DNA from: Marinosulfonomonas sp. PRT-SC04
Lineage (GTDB): Bacteria; Pseudomonadota; Alphaproteobacteria; Rhodobacterales; Rhodobacteraceae
Direction of reading: 5' to 3'
NCBI GenBank assembly: GCA_001321835.1
Contig: JPUR01000297.1
Coordinates: forward strand, 1 to 18,225
Length of the DNA: 18,225 bases
Shown: positions 1 to 7,511 of the stretch, piece after piece
How positions within the stretch are numbered: the stretch's first letter is position 1
Layout of the letters: every line of letters starts with the position of its first letter
The notes under the pieces: generated by a model
The model's input: the letters and a program-made list of their open reading frames with translations, nothing else
Told to the model about the DNA's origin: nothing
The model's database searches: none
Translations under genes and position numbers: made by a program

Positions 1-9
1 CTGAAGCGA

Positions 10-26
10 ACCGGCTGGAAGCCGGT
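10..26. terminator. Inverted repeat downstream of secF, possible terminator
   Basis: ACCGGCT and AGCCGGT form a perfect 7-bp stem with a 3-nt loop, about 37 nt past the secF stop. An outer AAGC/GCTT pair could lengthen it. There is no clear T run on the minus strand, so factor-independent termination is uncertain. The remaining bases before secF hold no convincing gene. Confidence 0.3.
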
Positions 27-63
27 GGCTTAAAACCTATTCGTGGAAAGTAAAACCGCTCAC

Positions 64-1029
64 TTAGGCGTCGATATTGGCGTATTGCCCACCAGCTTCG
101 GGGTTTTGCTTGGACCAATCACGCTTCACGCCAAGCCGCAGCAAGATCGCCGAGGCGATAAACACCGAGGAATAGGTCCCGACAATCACGCCCCAGATCA
201 TTGCAAACACAAAGCCACGGATCACATCGCCGCCCAACACAAACAGCGCCACCAGCGCGATCAATGTGGTCACCGAGGTCATCACCGTGCGCGACAGGGT
301 TTCGTTGATCGACTGGTTCAACACGTCCTTCAGCGACAGTTTCTTGAACTTGCGCAGGTTTTCCCGCACCCGGTCAAACACCACCACGGTATCGTTTAGC
401 GAATAGCCGACAATGGTTAACAGGGCCGCGATAATTGCCAGATCGAACTTGATCTGCACCAGTGAAAAGATGCCGATGGTCAGCACGATATCATGCACCA
501 AGGCCGCGACCGCCCCGACGGAGAACTGCCATTCAAACCGCAGCCAGATGTAAAACAGCACCGCCACAATCGCCGCGATCACCGCTTCAACCGCCGTCCA
601 GATCAATTCGCCCGACACCTTGGGGCCAACCGATTCAACGGCAGCAAATGTGATCGACGGCTCGTAAGCCTGCAGCGCCGCCTTGATGTTGGCGATGGTG
701 CTGGAGGTCACCGCCTCGTCGCCCTCTTGGGCTTCAATGCGGATTTGGGTGACGTGCAGATCAGGATTGGTCGGATCAAACACTTCGGTGATCGATACAT
801 CGCCCAGATCAAGCGGCGCCAGCGCATCGCGGTAAGCGCCGACATCGACGGTCACTGCAGAATCCGTGCGGATCGTGGTGCCGCCTTTGAAATCAATGCC
901 ATAGTTCAGCCCCTGTGCGAAAAACAACACAATGGAGGCCACCATCAGCAGCGCCGACAGCCCCATCGTCAGGGTCGAAGTTTTGAAGAAATCCCATTTG
1001 GTATCGCTGGGTACAAGTTTTAATCTCAT
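64..1029 (-). CDS. secF: Protein translocase subunit SecF
   Basis: SecF is an inner-membrane RND-family protein that, with SecD and YajC, joins the SecYEG translocon and uses the proton gradient to help pull exported proteins across the membrane. The 321-residue product has the N-terminal membrane helix followed by the SecF hallmark GIDFKGGT. A periplasmic P1 domain and a block of five further helices follow, including the conserved GYSLNDTVVVFDRVREN segment. I chose the ATG at 1029 (MRLKLVPSD), not the upstream in-frame start at 1068. A GAGGT ribosome binding site lies 7 nt before it inside the last codons of secD, and the start falls 4 nt after the secD stop. This tight spacing implies translational coupling. 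It is the last gene of the yajC-secD-secF operon that can be seen. Nothing is missing. Confidence 0.96.
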   Translation of the reverse strand: MRLKLVPSDTKWDFFKTSTLTMGLSALLMVASIVLFFAQGLNYGIDFKGGTTIRTDSAVTVDVGAYRDALAPLDLGDVSITEVFDPTNPDLHVTQIRIEAQEGDEAVTSSTIANIKAALQAYEPSITFAAVESVGPKVSGELIWTAVEAVIAAIVAVLFYIWLRFEWQFSVGAVAALVHDIVLTIGIFSLVQIKFDLAIIAALLTIVGYSLNDTVVVFDRVRENLRKFKKLSLKDVLNQSINETLSRTVMTSVTTLIALVALFVLGGDVIRGFVFAMIWGVIVGTYSSVFIASAILLRLGVKRDWSKQNPEAGGQYANIDA

Positions 1030-1033
1030 GGTC

Positions 1034-2695
1034 TTATACCTCAATTGTTTTGGGACGACGGGCTGCAAACCAGATCAGAATGATCAGTCGTGTGACAAAA
1101 ATCGCCGTGAACACCGAGGTCATAATTCCAAGCCCCAGCGTGATTGCAAAGCCGCGCACCGGCCCCGCCCCCATCACGAACAAAATAATTGCGGTGATAA
1201 AGGTGGTGATGTTGGCATCCAAAATCGCGCTCAGCGCTTTTTCATAGCCCAGCTCAATGGCGCGGGCCGGCCCTTTGGCGGTTTTCAACTCTTCCTTGAT
1301 ACGTTCAAAGATCAGCACATTGGCGTCCACCGCCATCCCGACCGTCAGAACGATACCGGCAATGCCCGGCAAGGTTAACGTGGCACCAACCATCGAGAGC
1401 AGGCCAAAGATCAAGGCCACGTTGATGATCAGGGCGATGTCGGCAAACAAGCCAAACAGCCCGTAGGACAGCACCATAAACACCAGCACGCCAATGGCTG
1501 CGACGATCGCTGCGATCTTGCCCGCATCAATGCTGTCTTGGCCAAGCTCCGGCCCGATGGTGCGTTCCTCAAGGAAATTCATTTTTGCAGGCAAGGCCCC
1601 TGCCCGCAACAGCACGGCCAGTTTGGTGGTTTCTTCAACCGTAAAACTGCCGGTGATAATGCCGGAGCCACCAGAAATGTGGCTCTGGATCGTTGGCGCG
1701 GAAATCACCTCGCCATCCAGCACAATCGCAAAGGGTGAGCCGATGTTTTCAGCCGTGTAATTGCCAAATTTACGCCCACCAGCAGGGTTGAAGCGAAAGC
1801 TCACCGCAGGGCGGCCATTTTGATCAAAGGTGGGCTGCGCATCGACCAGTTCTTCGCCGGTCACGACTGGCAGCTCTTCAACGATATAGAACACACCTTC
1901 GCGGTCCAGCGATGGCAAAATCTCGTTGCGCGCCCCTGTGGGGGCATCGGCGCTGGTGGCTTGACCGACAACCGGCTTGAACTCCAATTTTGCAGTCGAT
2001 CCCAGCAAATCCTTCAATTCCTGCACCGATCCAAGGCCTGGAACCTGAATGAGTATCCGGTTGGTGCCTTGACGCTGAATGGTTGGCTCGCGGGTGCCAA
2101 CCTCGTCCACACGGCGGCGGATAATTTCCAATGAGCGCGCAATCGTCAGCTCATCACTGACCAGCTTTTCAGCCTCGGACAGCACCATAGTGATCACATC
2201 ACCCTTGCCGCTGAATTCGAGATCTTTGGAACCAACCCCTGCCAGACTGGTCACCGGCTGGGCCAAAGCGCGCACCAGTTCCAGCGCCCGCTCCATACCT
2301 TCAGGGTTGGCAATCCGCACCCGCAGCTCATCAACAGGTGATGGCAGCCGGCGCACCGCACCGACCACGTCCCGTTCAGGCCGCAGCACATCACGTACCG
2401 TTGGCCACATGCCTTTGACGCGGGCCTCATACACATCCGAAACCTGAACTTCGGCCAGCAAATGTGCGCCACCCCGCAGATCAAGCCCCAGATTAACCAA
2501 GCTGGACGGCATCCAGGACGGCCACAACGCCAGATCGGCCACAAGCTGCGGCGTGCTGCCGGATTTTTCAATCGCAGCAGCCGCGTCATTGTGAGTTTCG
2601 ACACGGGTGTAAAACCCGTTCGGCACCGCCATAAACAGGCCAATCGCGACCAGCCCCCAAATGACGATGCGCTTCCAAAGATCAATTTGCAGCAT
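1034..2695 (-). CDS. secD: Protein translocase subunit SecD
   Basis: SecD is the larger partner of SecF in the SecDF-YajC complex, which drives late stages of preprotein export using the proton-motive force. The 553-residue protein starts with a membrane helix (about residues 8-26) and carries the family motif GLDLRGGAHLL at about residue 70. A long periplasmic region (P1 head and base) follows, then a C-terminal block of helices with the conserved GMAVDANVLIFERIKEE motif near residue 450, whose Asp belongs to the proton path. Length is typical for an alphaproteobacterial SecD. The ATG at 2695 begins MLQIDLWKR, the usual N-terminus in this group, and purine-rich AGGATACAGG lies upstream. There are 47 nt to yajC upstream and 4 nt to secF downstream, so one transcript is likely. 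Confidence 0.97.
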   Translation of the reverse strand: MLQIDLWKRIVIWGLVAIGLFMAVPNGFYTRVETHNDAAAAIEKSGSTPQLVADLALWPSWMPSSLVNLGLDLRGGAHLLAEVQVSDVYEARVKGMWPTVRDVLRPERDVVGAVRRLPSPVDELRVRIANPEGMERALELVRALAQPVTSLAGVGSKDLEFSGKGDVITMVLSEAEKLVSDELTIARSLEIIRRRVDEVGTREPTIQRQGTNRILIQVPGLGSVQELKDLLGSTAKLEFKPVVGQATSADAPTGARNEILPSLDREGVFYIVEELPVVTGEELVDAQPTFDQNGRPAVSFRFNPAGGRKFGNYTAENIGSPFAIVLDGEVISAPTIQSHISGGSGIITGSFTVEETTKLAVLLRAGALPAKMNFLEERTIGPELGQDSIDAGKIAAIVAAIGVLVFMVLSYGLFGLFADIALIINVALIFGLLSMVGATLTLPGIAGIVLTVGMAVDANVLIFERIKEELKTAKGPARAIELGYEKALSAILDANITTFITAIILFVMGAGPVRGFAITLGLGIMTSVFTAIFVTRLIILIWFAARRPKTIEV

Positions 2696-2742
2696 GTGTT
2701 TGCCTGTATCCTAGTTCCGGTCGCCCGCTTTATGTGACGTTT

Positions 2743-3072
2743 TTAATTGTCGTTTGCGGGTTCTGTTTTGTTCAGCACTTGGGCGATGGTCGACTGGATC
2801 ACCCGAACTTTGACGTCTTTGGCAATTTCGATCTCGATTTCGCCAGCGTCCTTAACTTTGGTCACCTTGCCGATGATGCCACCCTGGGTGACAACTTGGT
2901 CACCACGGCGCAGTGCGGCAACCATAGCCTGATGCTGTTTGACCTTCTTTTGCTGCGGACGGATCAGCAGAAAATACATAATACCAAAAATCAGGATCAG
3001 CGGCAGAAACGAGGTCAGCGCCCCAAGGCCCCCTGCTCCGGCGGCCTGTGCGTAGGCGGGTGTTACAAACAT
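2743..3072 (-). CDS. yajC: Preprotein translocase subunit YajC
   Basis: YajC is a small single-pass inner-membrane protein that associates with SecDF. The 109-residue product begins MFVTPAYAQ, has one hydrophobic helix at about residues 19-37, then the typical LLIRPQQKK segment. A small basic/acidic cytoplasmic domain with RRGDQVVTQGGIIGKV follows, the YajC signature. I chose the ATG at 3072, not the in-frame GTG at 3096, because AAAGGA lies 7-8 nt before the ATG and the shorter N-terminus matches the family. It is first in the yajC-secD-secF operon and divergent from serS. Confidence 0.95.
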   Translation of the reverse strand: MFVTPAYAQAAGAGGLGALTSFLPLILIFGIMYFLLIRPQQKKVKQHQAMVAALRRGDQVVTQGGIIGKVTKVKDAGEIEIEIAKDVKVRVIQSTIAQVLNKTEPANDN

Positions 3073-3128
3073 TTCATCGTCCTTTGTGTTTATCACAGGC
3101 GCATACCGCCTATAGTGTTGGCGCGCAC

Positions 3129-3155
3129 CCTATATGTGGCCCATTTGCTTGGCAA
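3129..3155 (-). promoter_or_regulatory. Candidate promoter of yajC-secD-secF
   Basis: Read on the minus strand, TTGCCA (3155-3150) and TATAGG (3134-3129) are separated by 15 nt; CTTGCC with 16 nt is an equally good reading. Transcription would start about 50 nt before the yajC ATG. A second TATAGG lies at 3114-3109. This is a pattern match only. Confidence 0.3.
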
Positions 3156-3173
3156 GCCAAAGCGCTTCATAAC
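3145..3173 (+). promoter_or_regulatory. Candidate serS promoter overlapping the yajC promoter
   Basis: TTGCTT (3145-3150) and CATAAC (3168-3173) have a 17-nt spacer, giving a leader of roughly 80 nt before serS. It overlaps the leftward yajC promoter. The inverted repeat TTGGC-AA-GCCAA (3149-3160) lies within both, so one protein could act on both directions. This is inference from spacing only. Confidence 0.25.
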
Positions 3174-3259
3174 GCGATCGACAAATCAAGACTTCAAAGC
3201 GCCGCCGATCAATGGCATATGGGGACAAGATTTTGACACTCAATCAGGAAGCCTGACAA

Positions 3260-4552
3260 ATGCTCGATATTAAAATGATCCGCGACAACCCCGATGCTTT
3301 TGACGCCGCGATGGCGCGCCGTGGGCTGTCTGGTATTTCCGCCGCCGTTTTAGCGATTGATGCGGCGCGGCGCGGCGCGATTGCCAAGGCCGAAGCGGCA
3401 CAGACCGAGCGCAATGCGGCCAGCAAATTGGTTGGAGCGGCCAAAGCCAGCGGCGATGAGGCCGAGTTTGAACGCCTGCGCGCCTTGGTTGGCGAAAAGA
3501 AGGCCGAAATTGCCACGCTTGAGGAACAAGCCAAGACCACCGATGCCGAGTTGCGTGATATGTTGATGGGCCTGCCGAACCTGCCGTTTAACGAGGTGCC
3601 GGATGGGGCGGATGAGGCCGACAATATTGAACTCCACACATGGGGCACCCCGCGTAAATGTGATTTTGAGGCCAAAGAGCATTTTGAAATTGCCGCGGTT
3701 CAAGGCAGCATGGATTTTGAAGTCGCGGCCAAACTTTCGGGCGCGCGCTTTGTGGTGATGTCGGGGGCTGTGGCCCGTGTGCACCGTGCGCTGGCGCAAT
3801 TCATGCTCGATACCCATGTTGATAAACATGATCTGCGAGAAACCAACGTGCCGGTTCTGGTGCGCGAAGAAATGATGTATGGCACCGGCCAGCTGCCGAA
3901 ATTTGGCGAAGACAGCTATAAAACCACCGATGGCTGGTGGTTGATCCCGACCGCCGAAGTGCCGCTGACCAATCTGGTCAATGGCGAAGTGCTGGACGAG
4001 GCCACGCTGCCGCGCCGCTTCGTCGCCCACACCTTGTGTTTCCGCTCAGAAGCCGGATCGGCGGGCCGCGACACTTCAGGCATGCTGCGCCAACACCAGT
4101 TTGAAAAGGTCGAAATGGTTTCGATCACCCACCCTGATGCATCACTAGAAGAACACAACCGGATGACCAAATGCGCCGAGGCGGTTTTGGAAGCCTTGAA
4201 CCTTGCCTACCGCACCGTGCTTTTGTGCACTGGTGATCTGGGCTTTGGCATGCGCAAAACCCACGACATCGAAGTCTGGTTGCCGGGCCAAAATGCATTC
4301 CGCGAGATCAGCTCGATTTCGATCGCCGGTGATTTTCAGGCCCGCCGCATGAATGCACGGTTCAAACCGACCGGTGGTGGGAAACCTGAATTTTTGCACA
4401 CCCTGAACGGCTCCGGCCTTGCGGTTGGACGCTGTTTGATTGCGGTGCTGGAAAATGGTCAGAATGAGGATGGATCAATCACCCTACCCGAGGTGCTGCA
4501 CACCTATCTTGGCGGCAAAACCATGATCAGCGCAGCAGGCATCCTGACCTAA
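3260..4552 (+). CDS. serS: Serine--tRNA ligase (seryl-tRNA synthetase)
   Basis: This cytoplasmic class II synthetase charges tRNA-Ser (and tRNA-Sec where present) with serine. The 430-residue product has the expected layout. An N-terminal antiparallel coiled-coil arm covers about residues 25-105 and is rich in Ala, Glu and Lys; it grips the long variable arm of tRNA-Ser. The catalytic domain then carries class II motif 2 ([20 protein letters not shown], about residues 261-280) and motif 3 ([16 protein letters not shown]). The segment [20 protein letters not shown], which binds substrate in this family, is intact. Length and ends are normal. The ATG at 3260 is preceded by CAGGAAG at a suitable distance. 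It is transcribed alone, opposite to yajC, and is followed by a strong hairpin before the convergent der gene. Confidence 0.97.
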   Translation: MLDIKMIRDNPDAFDAAMARRGLSGISAAVLAIDAARRGAIAKAEAAQTERNAASKLVGAAKASGDEAEFERLRALVGEKKAEIATLEEQAKTTDAELRDMLMGLPNLPFNEVPDGADEADNIELHTWGTPRKCDFEAKEHFEIAAVQGSMDFEVAAKLSGARFVVMSGAVARVHRALAQFMLDTHVDKHDLRETNVPVLVREEMMYGTGQLPKFGEDSYKTTDGWWLIPTAEVPLTNLVNGEVLDEATLPRRFVAHTLCFRSEAGSAGRDTSGMLRQHQFEKVEMVSITHPDASLEEHNRMTKCAEAVLEALNLAYRTVLLCTGDLGFGMRKTHDIEVWLPGQNAFREISSISIAGDFQARRMNARFKPTGGGKPEFLHTLNGSGLAVGRCLIAVLENGQNEDGSITLPEVLHTYLGGKTMISAAGILT

Positions 4553-4570
4553 ACTCGTTCTTCTTTTCAA

Positions 4571-4621
4571 AAATATCCGCGCCGCAGGCAAAAAACTTTT
4601 GGGCCTGCGGCGCGGATATTT
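4571..4621. terminator. Bidirectional hairpin terminator between serS and der
   Basis: Positions 4571-4589 and 4603-4621 are perfect reverse complements, giving a 19-bp GC-rich stem with a 13-nt A/T-rich loop. The outer bases are AAATAT/ATATTT, so an A or T run flanks each side. It lies between the convergent ends of serS (stop at 4552) and der (stop at 4634) and should stop transcription from both sides. The left arm resembles 16951-16974. Confidence 0.8.
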
Positions 4622-4633
4622 ATAGAACAGAAA

Positions 4634-6088
4634 TCACTTATAAGACGGCTTGCCCAAATGTTTACGCAACCGGCTCGGCGTTGATTTCTTCTTGTTTTTA
4701 AATGGGTTCGCTGCAGATTGCGAGCGCATCCACAACCGGATTGGCGTGCCCGGCATATCAAACGCTTCGCGCAAGCCATTGACCAGATACCGCGAATAAG
4801 AGGCGGGCAATTTGTCAGGCAGCGAGCACATCACCACAAAGCCTGGCGGACGGGTTTTGGCTTGGGTCATGTAGCGCAGTTTAATGCGACGACCAGCAGG
4901 CGCGGGCGGCGGGTGCGCCTCGACCATATCAATCAGCCAGCGGTTCAACCGTGCCGTGGTGACGCGACGGTTCCAGATTTCATGCGCTTTCATCACCGCC
5001 TCTTGTAAATTATCCAGCCCCTTGCCGGTTTTGGCCGAGACCGTCACCAAAGGTGCGCCGCGCAATTGCGGCAACAGACGTTCAAAAGATTCGCTCAGAT
5101 CTTTGAGTTTTTGTTGTTTGTGGCGTTCTGCATCCCATTTGTTGACCGCCAGAACCACGGCACGGCCTTCGCGTTCCGCCAAATCGGCAATCCGCAGATC
5201 TTGTTGCTCGAACGGGATTTCAGCATCCAGCAGCACAATCACCACCTCGGCAAATTTTACAGCTCGGAGGCCATCAGACACCGATAGTTTTTCCAGTTTT
5301 TCTTGCACACGGGCTTTTTTGCGCATGCCTGCGGTGTCAAATATCCGAATCGGCACCCCATCCCAATCCATTTGCACCGAAATCGCGTCGCGGGTGATTC
5401 CCGGCTCAGGCCCAGTCAGCAACCGGTCCTCGCCCAGCATCTGGTTGATCAGGGTAGACTTGCCCGCATTCGGGCGACCCACCACAGCAATTTGCAGCGG
5501 CTTGGCCTTGGTCGGCACCCGAGGTGCATCCGGGTCTTCCTCGGACACATCAATGTCGGTTTCGGGTGAATCCTCGAGGGCCTTTTCAGCCGACGCATCG
5601 ACCAGTGGCATCAGGATCGCCAGCAATTCGCTCATGCCTTCGCCGTGTTCGGCTGACATGCGTAACGGCTCGCCCAGACCCAAAGAATAGGCCTCCAGAA
5701 CACCGGCGTCTGCCGCGCGGCCTTCGCCCTTGTTTGCCACTAAAATAACGTGTTTTGCGCGCTTTCGCAGCAGATCCGCAAAGAATTCATCGGTCGGATT
5801 AACCCCGACCCGCGCGTCAATCATGAACAGGCAAACATCGGCCATATCAACCGCACGTTCGGTCAAGCGGCGCATCCGCCCCTGCAGGCTTTCGTCGGTG
5901 ACCTCTTCAAGCCCTGCCGTGTCGATCACTGTAAAGCGCAAGTCGGCAAGGCGCGCTGCCCCTTCGCGCAAATCACGCGTGACGCCGGGCTGGTCATCGA
6001 CCAGCGCCAGACGTTTGCCCACAAGGCGGTTGAACAGGGTGGATTTGCCCACATTTGGGCGCCCCACTATGGCAAGTGTAAAGCTCAT
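4634..6088 (-). CDS. der: Ribosome biogenesis GTPase Der (EngA)
   Basis: Der is an essential tandem-GTPase that binds the 50S precursor and is needed for large-subunit maturation. The 484-residue protein has two G domains. The first carries GRPNVGKST at residues 9-17, DTAG at 56-59 and a G4 motif of NKGE near residue 120. The second carries GRPNAGKST near residue 204, [11 protein letters not shown] and the canonical NKWD. A C-terminal KH-like domain (about residues 375-470) ends in a Lys-rich tail. NKGE in place of NKxD in domain 1 fits my memory of alphaproteobacterial Der and is not by itself a sign of decay. The ATG at 6088 is preceded by CGGAGC at 7 nt. It follows luxI by 97 nt on the same strand. 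In E. coli its immediate upstream neighbour is bamB, which here lies two genes further up. Confidence 0.96.
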   Translation of the reverse strand: MSFTLAIVGRPNVGKSTLFNRLVGKRLALVDDQPGVTRDLREGAARLADLRFTVIDTAGLEEVTDESLQGRMRRLTERAVDMADVCLFMIDARVGVNPTDEFFADLLRKRAKHVILVANKGEGRAADAGVLEAYSLGLGEPLRMSAEHGEGMSELLAILMPLVDASAEKALEDSPETDIDVSEEDPDAPRVPTKAKPLQIAVVGRPNAGKSTLINQMLGEDRLLTGPEPGITRDAISVQMDWDGVPIRIFDTAGMRKKARVQEKLEKLSVSDGLRAVKFAEVVIVLLDAEIPFEQQDLRIADLAEREGRAVVLAVNKWDAERHKQQKLKDLSESFERLLPQLRGAPLVTVSAKTGKGLDNLQEAVMKAHEIWNRRVTTARLNRWLIDMVEAHPPPAPAGRRIKLRYMTQAKTRPPGFVVMCSLPDKLPASYSRYLVNGLREAFDMPGTPIRLWMRSQSAANPFKNKKKSTPSRLRKHLGKPSYK

Positions 6089-6185
6089 TTGATGCTCCGA
6101 TGATCGGTCAAGCTGTCCCGATACAGCATCAGTGCGGCAACGAAAACCCCTGCCTTGGCTCCTGTGGGCAATTAATCACCGGTGA

Positions 6186-6776
6186 TCAGTGTATTTTCGG
6201 GGTCGCATTGATCGAAACACAGACATTTGTCTGGCCATCAATGTCCATCACCGGCCCTGCCTCGCGAATATCGACCCCCATGCGTTTGCCCGCTTTGCAC
6301 ATGGTGTGCGGGATAATGCCGATGATCCGCTTTGCCCCCAGATCCTGTGCGGCGCTAATCATCTGCTGAACCAGTTGCATATGAATCCGGAACCGCTGCT
6401 TGCCCGGCACATCCTGAGTGACAAATATCCGCGTGCCCTCCCAGACATCCGTGCTGACCGGCGCAACCTCGTCCATAATGTTTTCGGGGATACTGTCGAG
6501 CAGGCCAAACTGCGCATCCCGGATCATATAGGAATAAATCCCGTTTTTCGCGGTGGTCGGGGTCAGCCGCCCCCCCGCCATCACTTTTTGATTTTCATCG
6601 TGGATCGCGATCCAGCGACTGGCAGGCGTGTCGTATTGGTCGTACTCCATCCCGTCTGCGTTGGTCAAAGACCATTTGTTACGCGCAACAAAAACATCGT
6701 GACGGGCCCGAAAGATATTTCTAAACAATTCACCATGCATGTGAATATTGCTGAATGAGAGAGTTGTAGCTTGCAT
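6186..6776 (-). CDS. luxI: Acyl-homoserine-lactone synthase, LuxI family
   Basis: LuxI-type enzymes make acyl-homoserine-lactone quorum signals from S-adenosylmethionine and an acyl carrier (acyl-ACP or acyl-CoA). The 196-residue product keeps every residue expected for the family at nearly the classical positions: R25, F29, W35, E44, D46, D49 and R70, then E113 and R116 in WEGTR. This indicates an active enzyme of the GNAT-like LuxI fold; chain length of the signal cannot be read from the sequence. The ATG at 6776 has a near-ideal AAGGAGG 7 nt before it, the strongest ribosome site in this run, suggesting efficient translation. It lies 45 nt after luxR on the same strand, with no obvious promoter or lux-box palindrome between them, so the two are probably cotranscribed. 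The stop codon overlaps a perfect 12-bp palindrome (6175-6186). The signal and its acyl source are unknown. Confidence 0.93.
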   Translation of the reverse strand: MQATTLSFSNIHMHGELFRNIFRARHDVFVARNKWSLTNADGMEYDQYDTPASRWIAIHDENQKVMAGGRLTPTTAKNGIYSYMIRDAQFGLLDSIPENIMDEVAPVSTDVWEGTRIFVTQDVPGKQRFRIHMQLVQQMISAAQDLGAKRIIGIIPHTMCKAGKRMGVDIREAGPVMDIDGQTNVCVSINATPKIH

Positions 6777-6821
6777 AGTTGTGCCTCCTTACGGCGTGGT
6801 TGGTAATGGTCAGGAGGCGGC

Positions 6822-7472
6822 CTAGAGCAGGTTGTGATCTTTTGCTCGTGTGATGGCTTCGACTGTGGATCGGGCATTCAGGCGCGTGCGCGCAGCTTTC
6901 AGACGTGCCTTTAATGCACTTTCTGATATTCCCAGTTTATTTGCGGCCTCAGAATACAGGTCGCCCCCGGCGATCAGTCTTAGTGCCTCGAGCTGGCTCT
7001 CGGTTAGGAACTTGCTCTCGGTCACAATATCGTGGATTTTGGTGAAAACCGCCACCGCGCGGCTGATTTCCTCATCACTAAATTCGCGGTCAGAGCGGGC
7101 AATCCCCAAAAGAGAGCGCTTTGATAATTTACCCAGAGCAATCACAACGCCATATTTTAGCCCATGCGCGCGTGCCTGTTTCATCACCCCCATTGGGTCG
7201 GGGATTTTCAGCGCGCTCCAACGGATATGGCCAGTGTTGGCCAGCGACCAGACCACAACCGGATCCCAAAACGCCATCAGGCTATCGCCGTAATGTGCGG
7301 TCCATTCGGCAGGATAGGTGCCTTTGACCAAGGCAGGGCCGGAAAATCGCAGCTTCAACCCAGCCGCGTAACCTGCGGGGGCAATGTCATCCAACTCGTT
7401 AAAAGCGGCATCTAATGTCTCACCTGTGAACATTTGCGGAATGTGTCTAGAATAGTCGGAAAGATCAACCAA
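6822..7472 (-). CDS. luxR: LuxR-family autoinducer-binding transcriptional regulator
   Basis: This is probably the receptor for the signal made by the neighbouring LuxI. The 216-residue product has an N-terminal autoinducer-binding domain with the invariant pocket residues W57, Y61, D70, P71 and W85, at exactly the numbering of TraR. A C-terminal LuxR helix-turn-helix follows (about residues 155-208). The ligand domain looks intact, but the DNA-binding domain is divergent. The Glu of the LTxREREVL motif is Gln160, the usual Lys after Gly is Asp171, and the TVxxH motif reads ALKAR. The start is uncertain. TTG at 7472 gives the TraR-like numbering; the first ATG (7433) would remove 13 residues. 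Neither has a good ribosome site, and an in-frame stop lies just upstream. Only 39 nt separate it from bamB, so it may be read from the bamB transcript. Confidence 0.9.
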   Translation of the reverse strand: MVDLSDYSRHIPQMFTGETLDAAFNELDDIAPAGYAAGLKLRFSGPALVKGTYPAEWTAHYGDSLMAFWDPVVVWSLANTGHIRWSALKIPDPMGVMKQARAHGLKYGVVIALGKLSKRSLLGIARSDREFSDEEISRAVAVFTKIHDIVTESKFLTESQLEALRLIAGGDLYSEAANKLGISESALKARLKAARTRLNARSTVEAITRAKDHNLL

Positions 7473-7487
7473 AAAGAGTGTCTATTC
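7443..7487. repeat. GTGTCTA direct repeats and GAATAG/CTATTC inverted repeat at luxR start
   Basis: GTGTCTA occurs at 7443-7449 and again at 7478-7484. GAATAG (7450-7455) and CTATTC (7482-7487) are an inverted pair. All flank the luxR start codon. This could be a regulator site or an mRNA stem affecting translation, or chance; the elements are short. Confidence 0.4.
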
Positions 7488-7511
7488 GATTAAATTCCAC
7501 TCACGCGACCC

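Noticed and set aside
37..63. Short GTG frame right after the secF stop
   Set aside because: Stops after eight codons and lacks a ribosome site.
493..1023. Long plus-strand open frames inside secF and secD
   Set aside because: They are antisense shadows of secDF, with Arg/His/Gln-rich low-complexity translation and no recognisable domain.
3233..3238. TTGACA as the -35 box of serS
   Set aside because: It lies only about 22 nt before the start codon, leaving no room for a -10 box and a leader.
3350..4030. 226-codon minus-strand frame inside serS
   Set aside because: Lies wholly antisense to an intact synthetase gene; composition is His/Arg/Gly-rich and not protein-like.
4884..5690. 268-codon plus-strand frame inside der
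   Set aside because: Antisense to the two GTPase domains; Ser/Arg-rich, no domain, no ribosome site noted.
6089..6185. Independent der promoter between luxI and der
   Set aside because: TTGCCG and TATCGG occur but with an 11-nt spacer; no credible pair was found.
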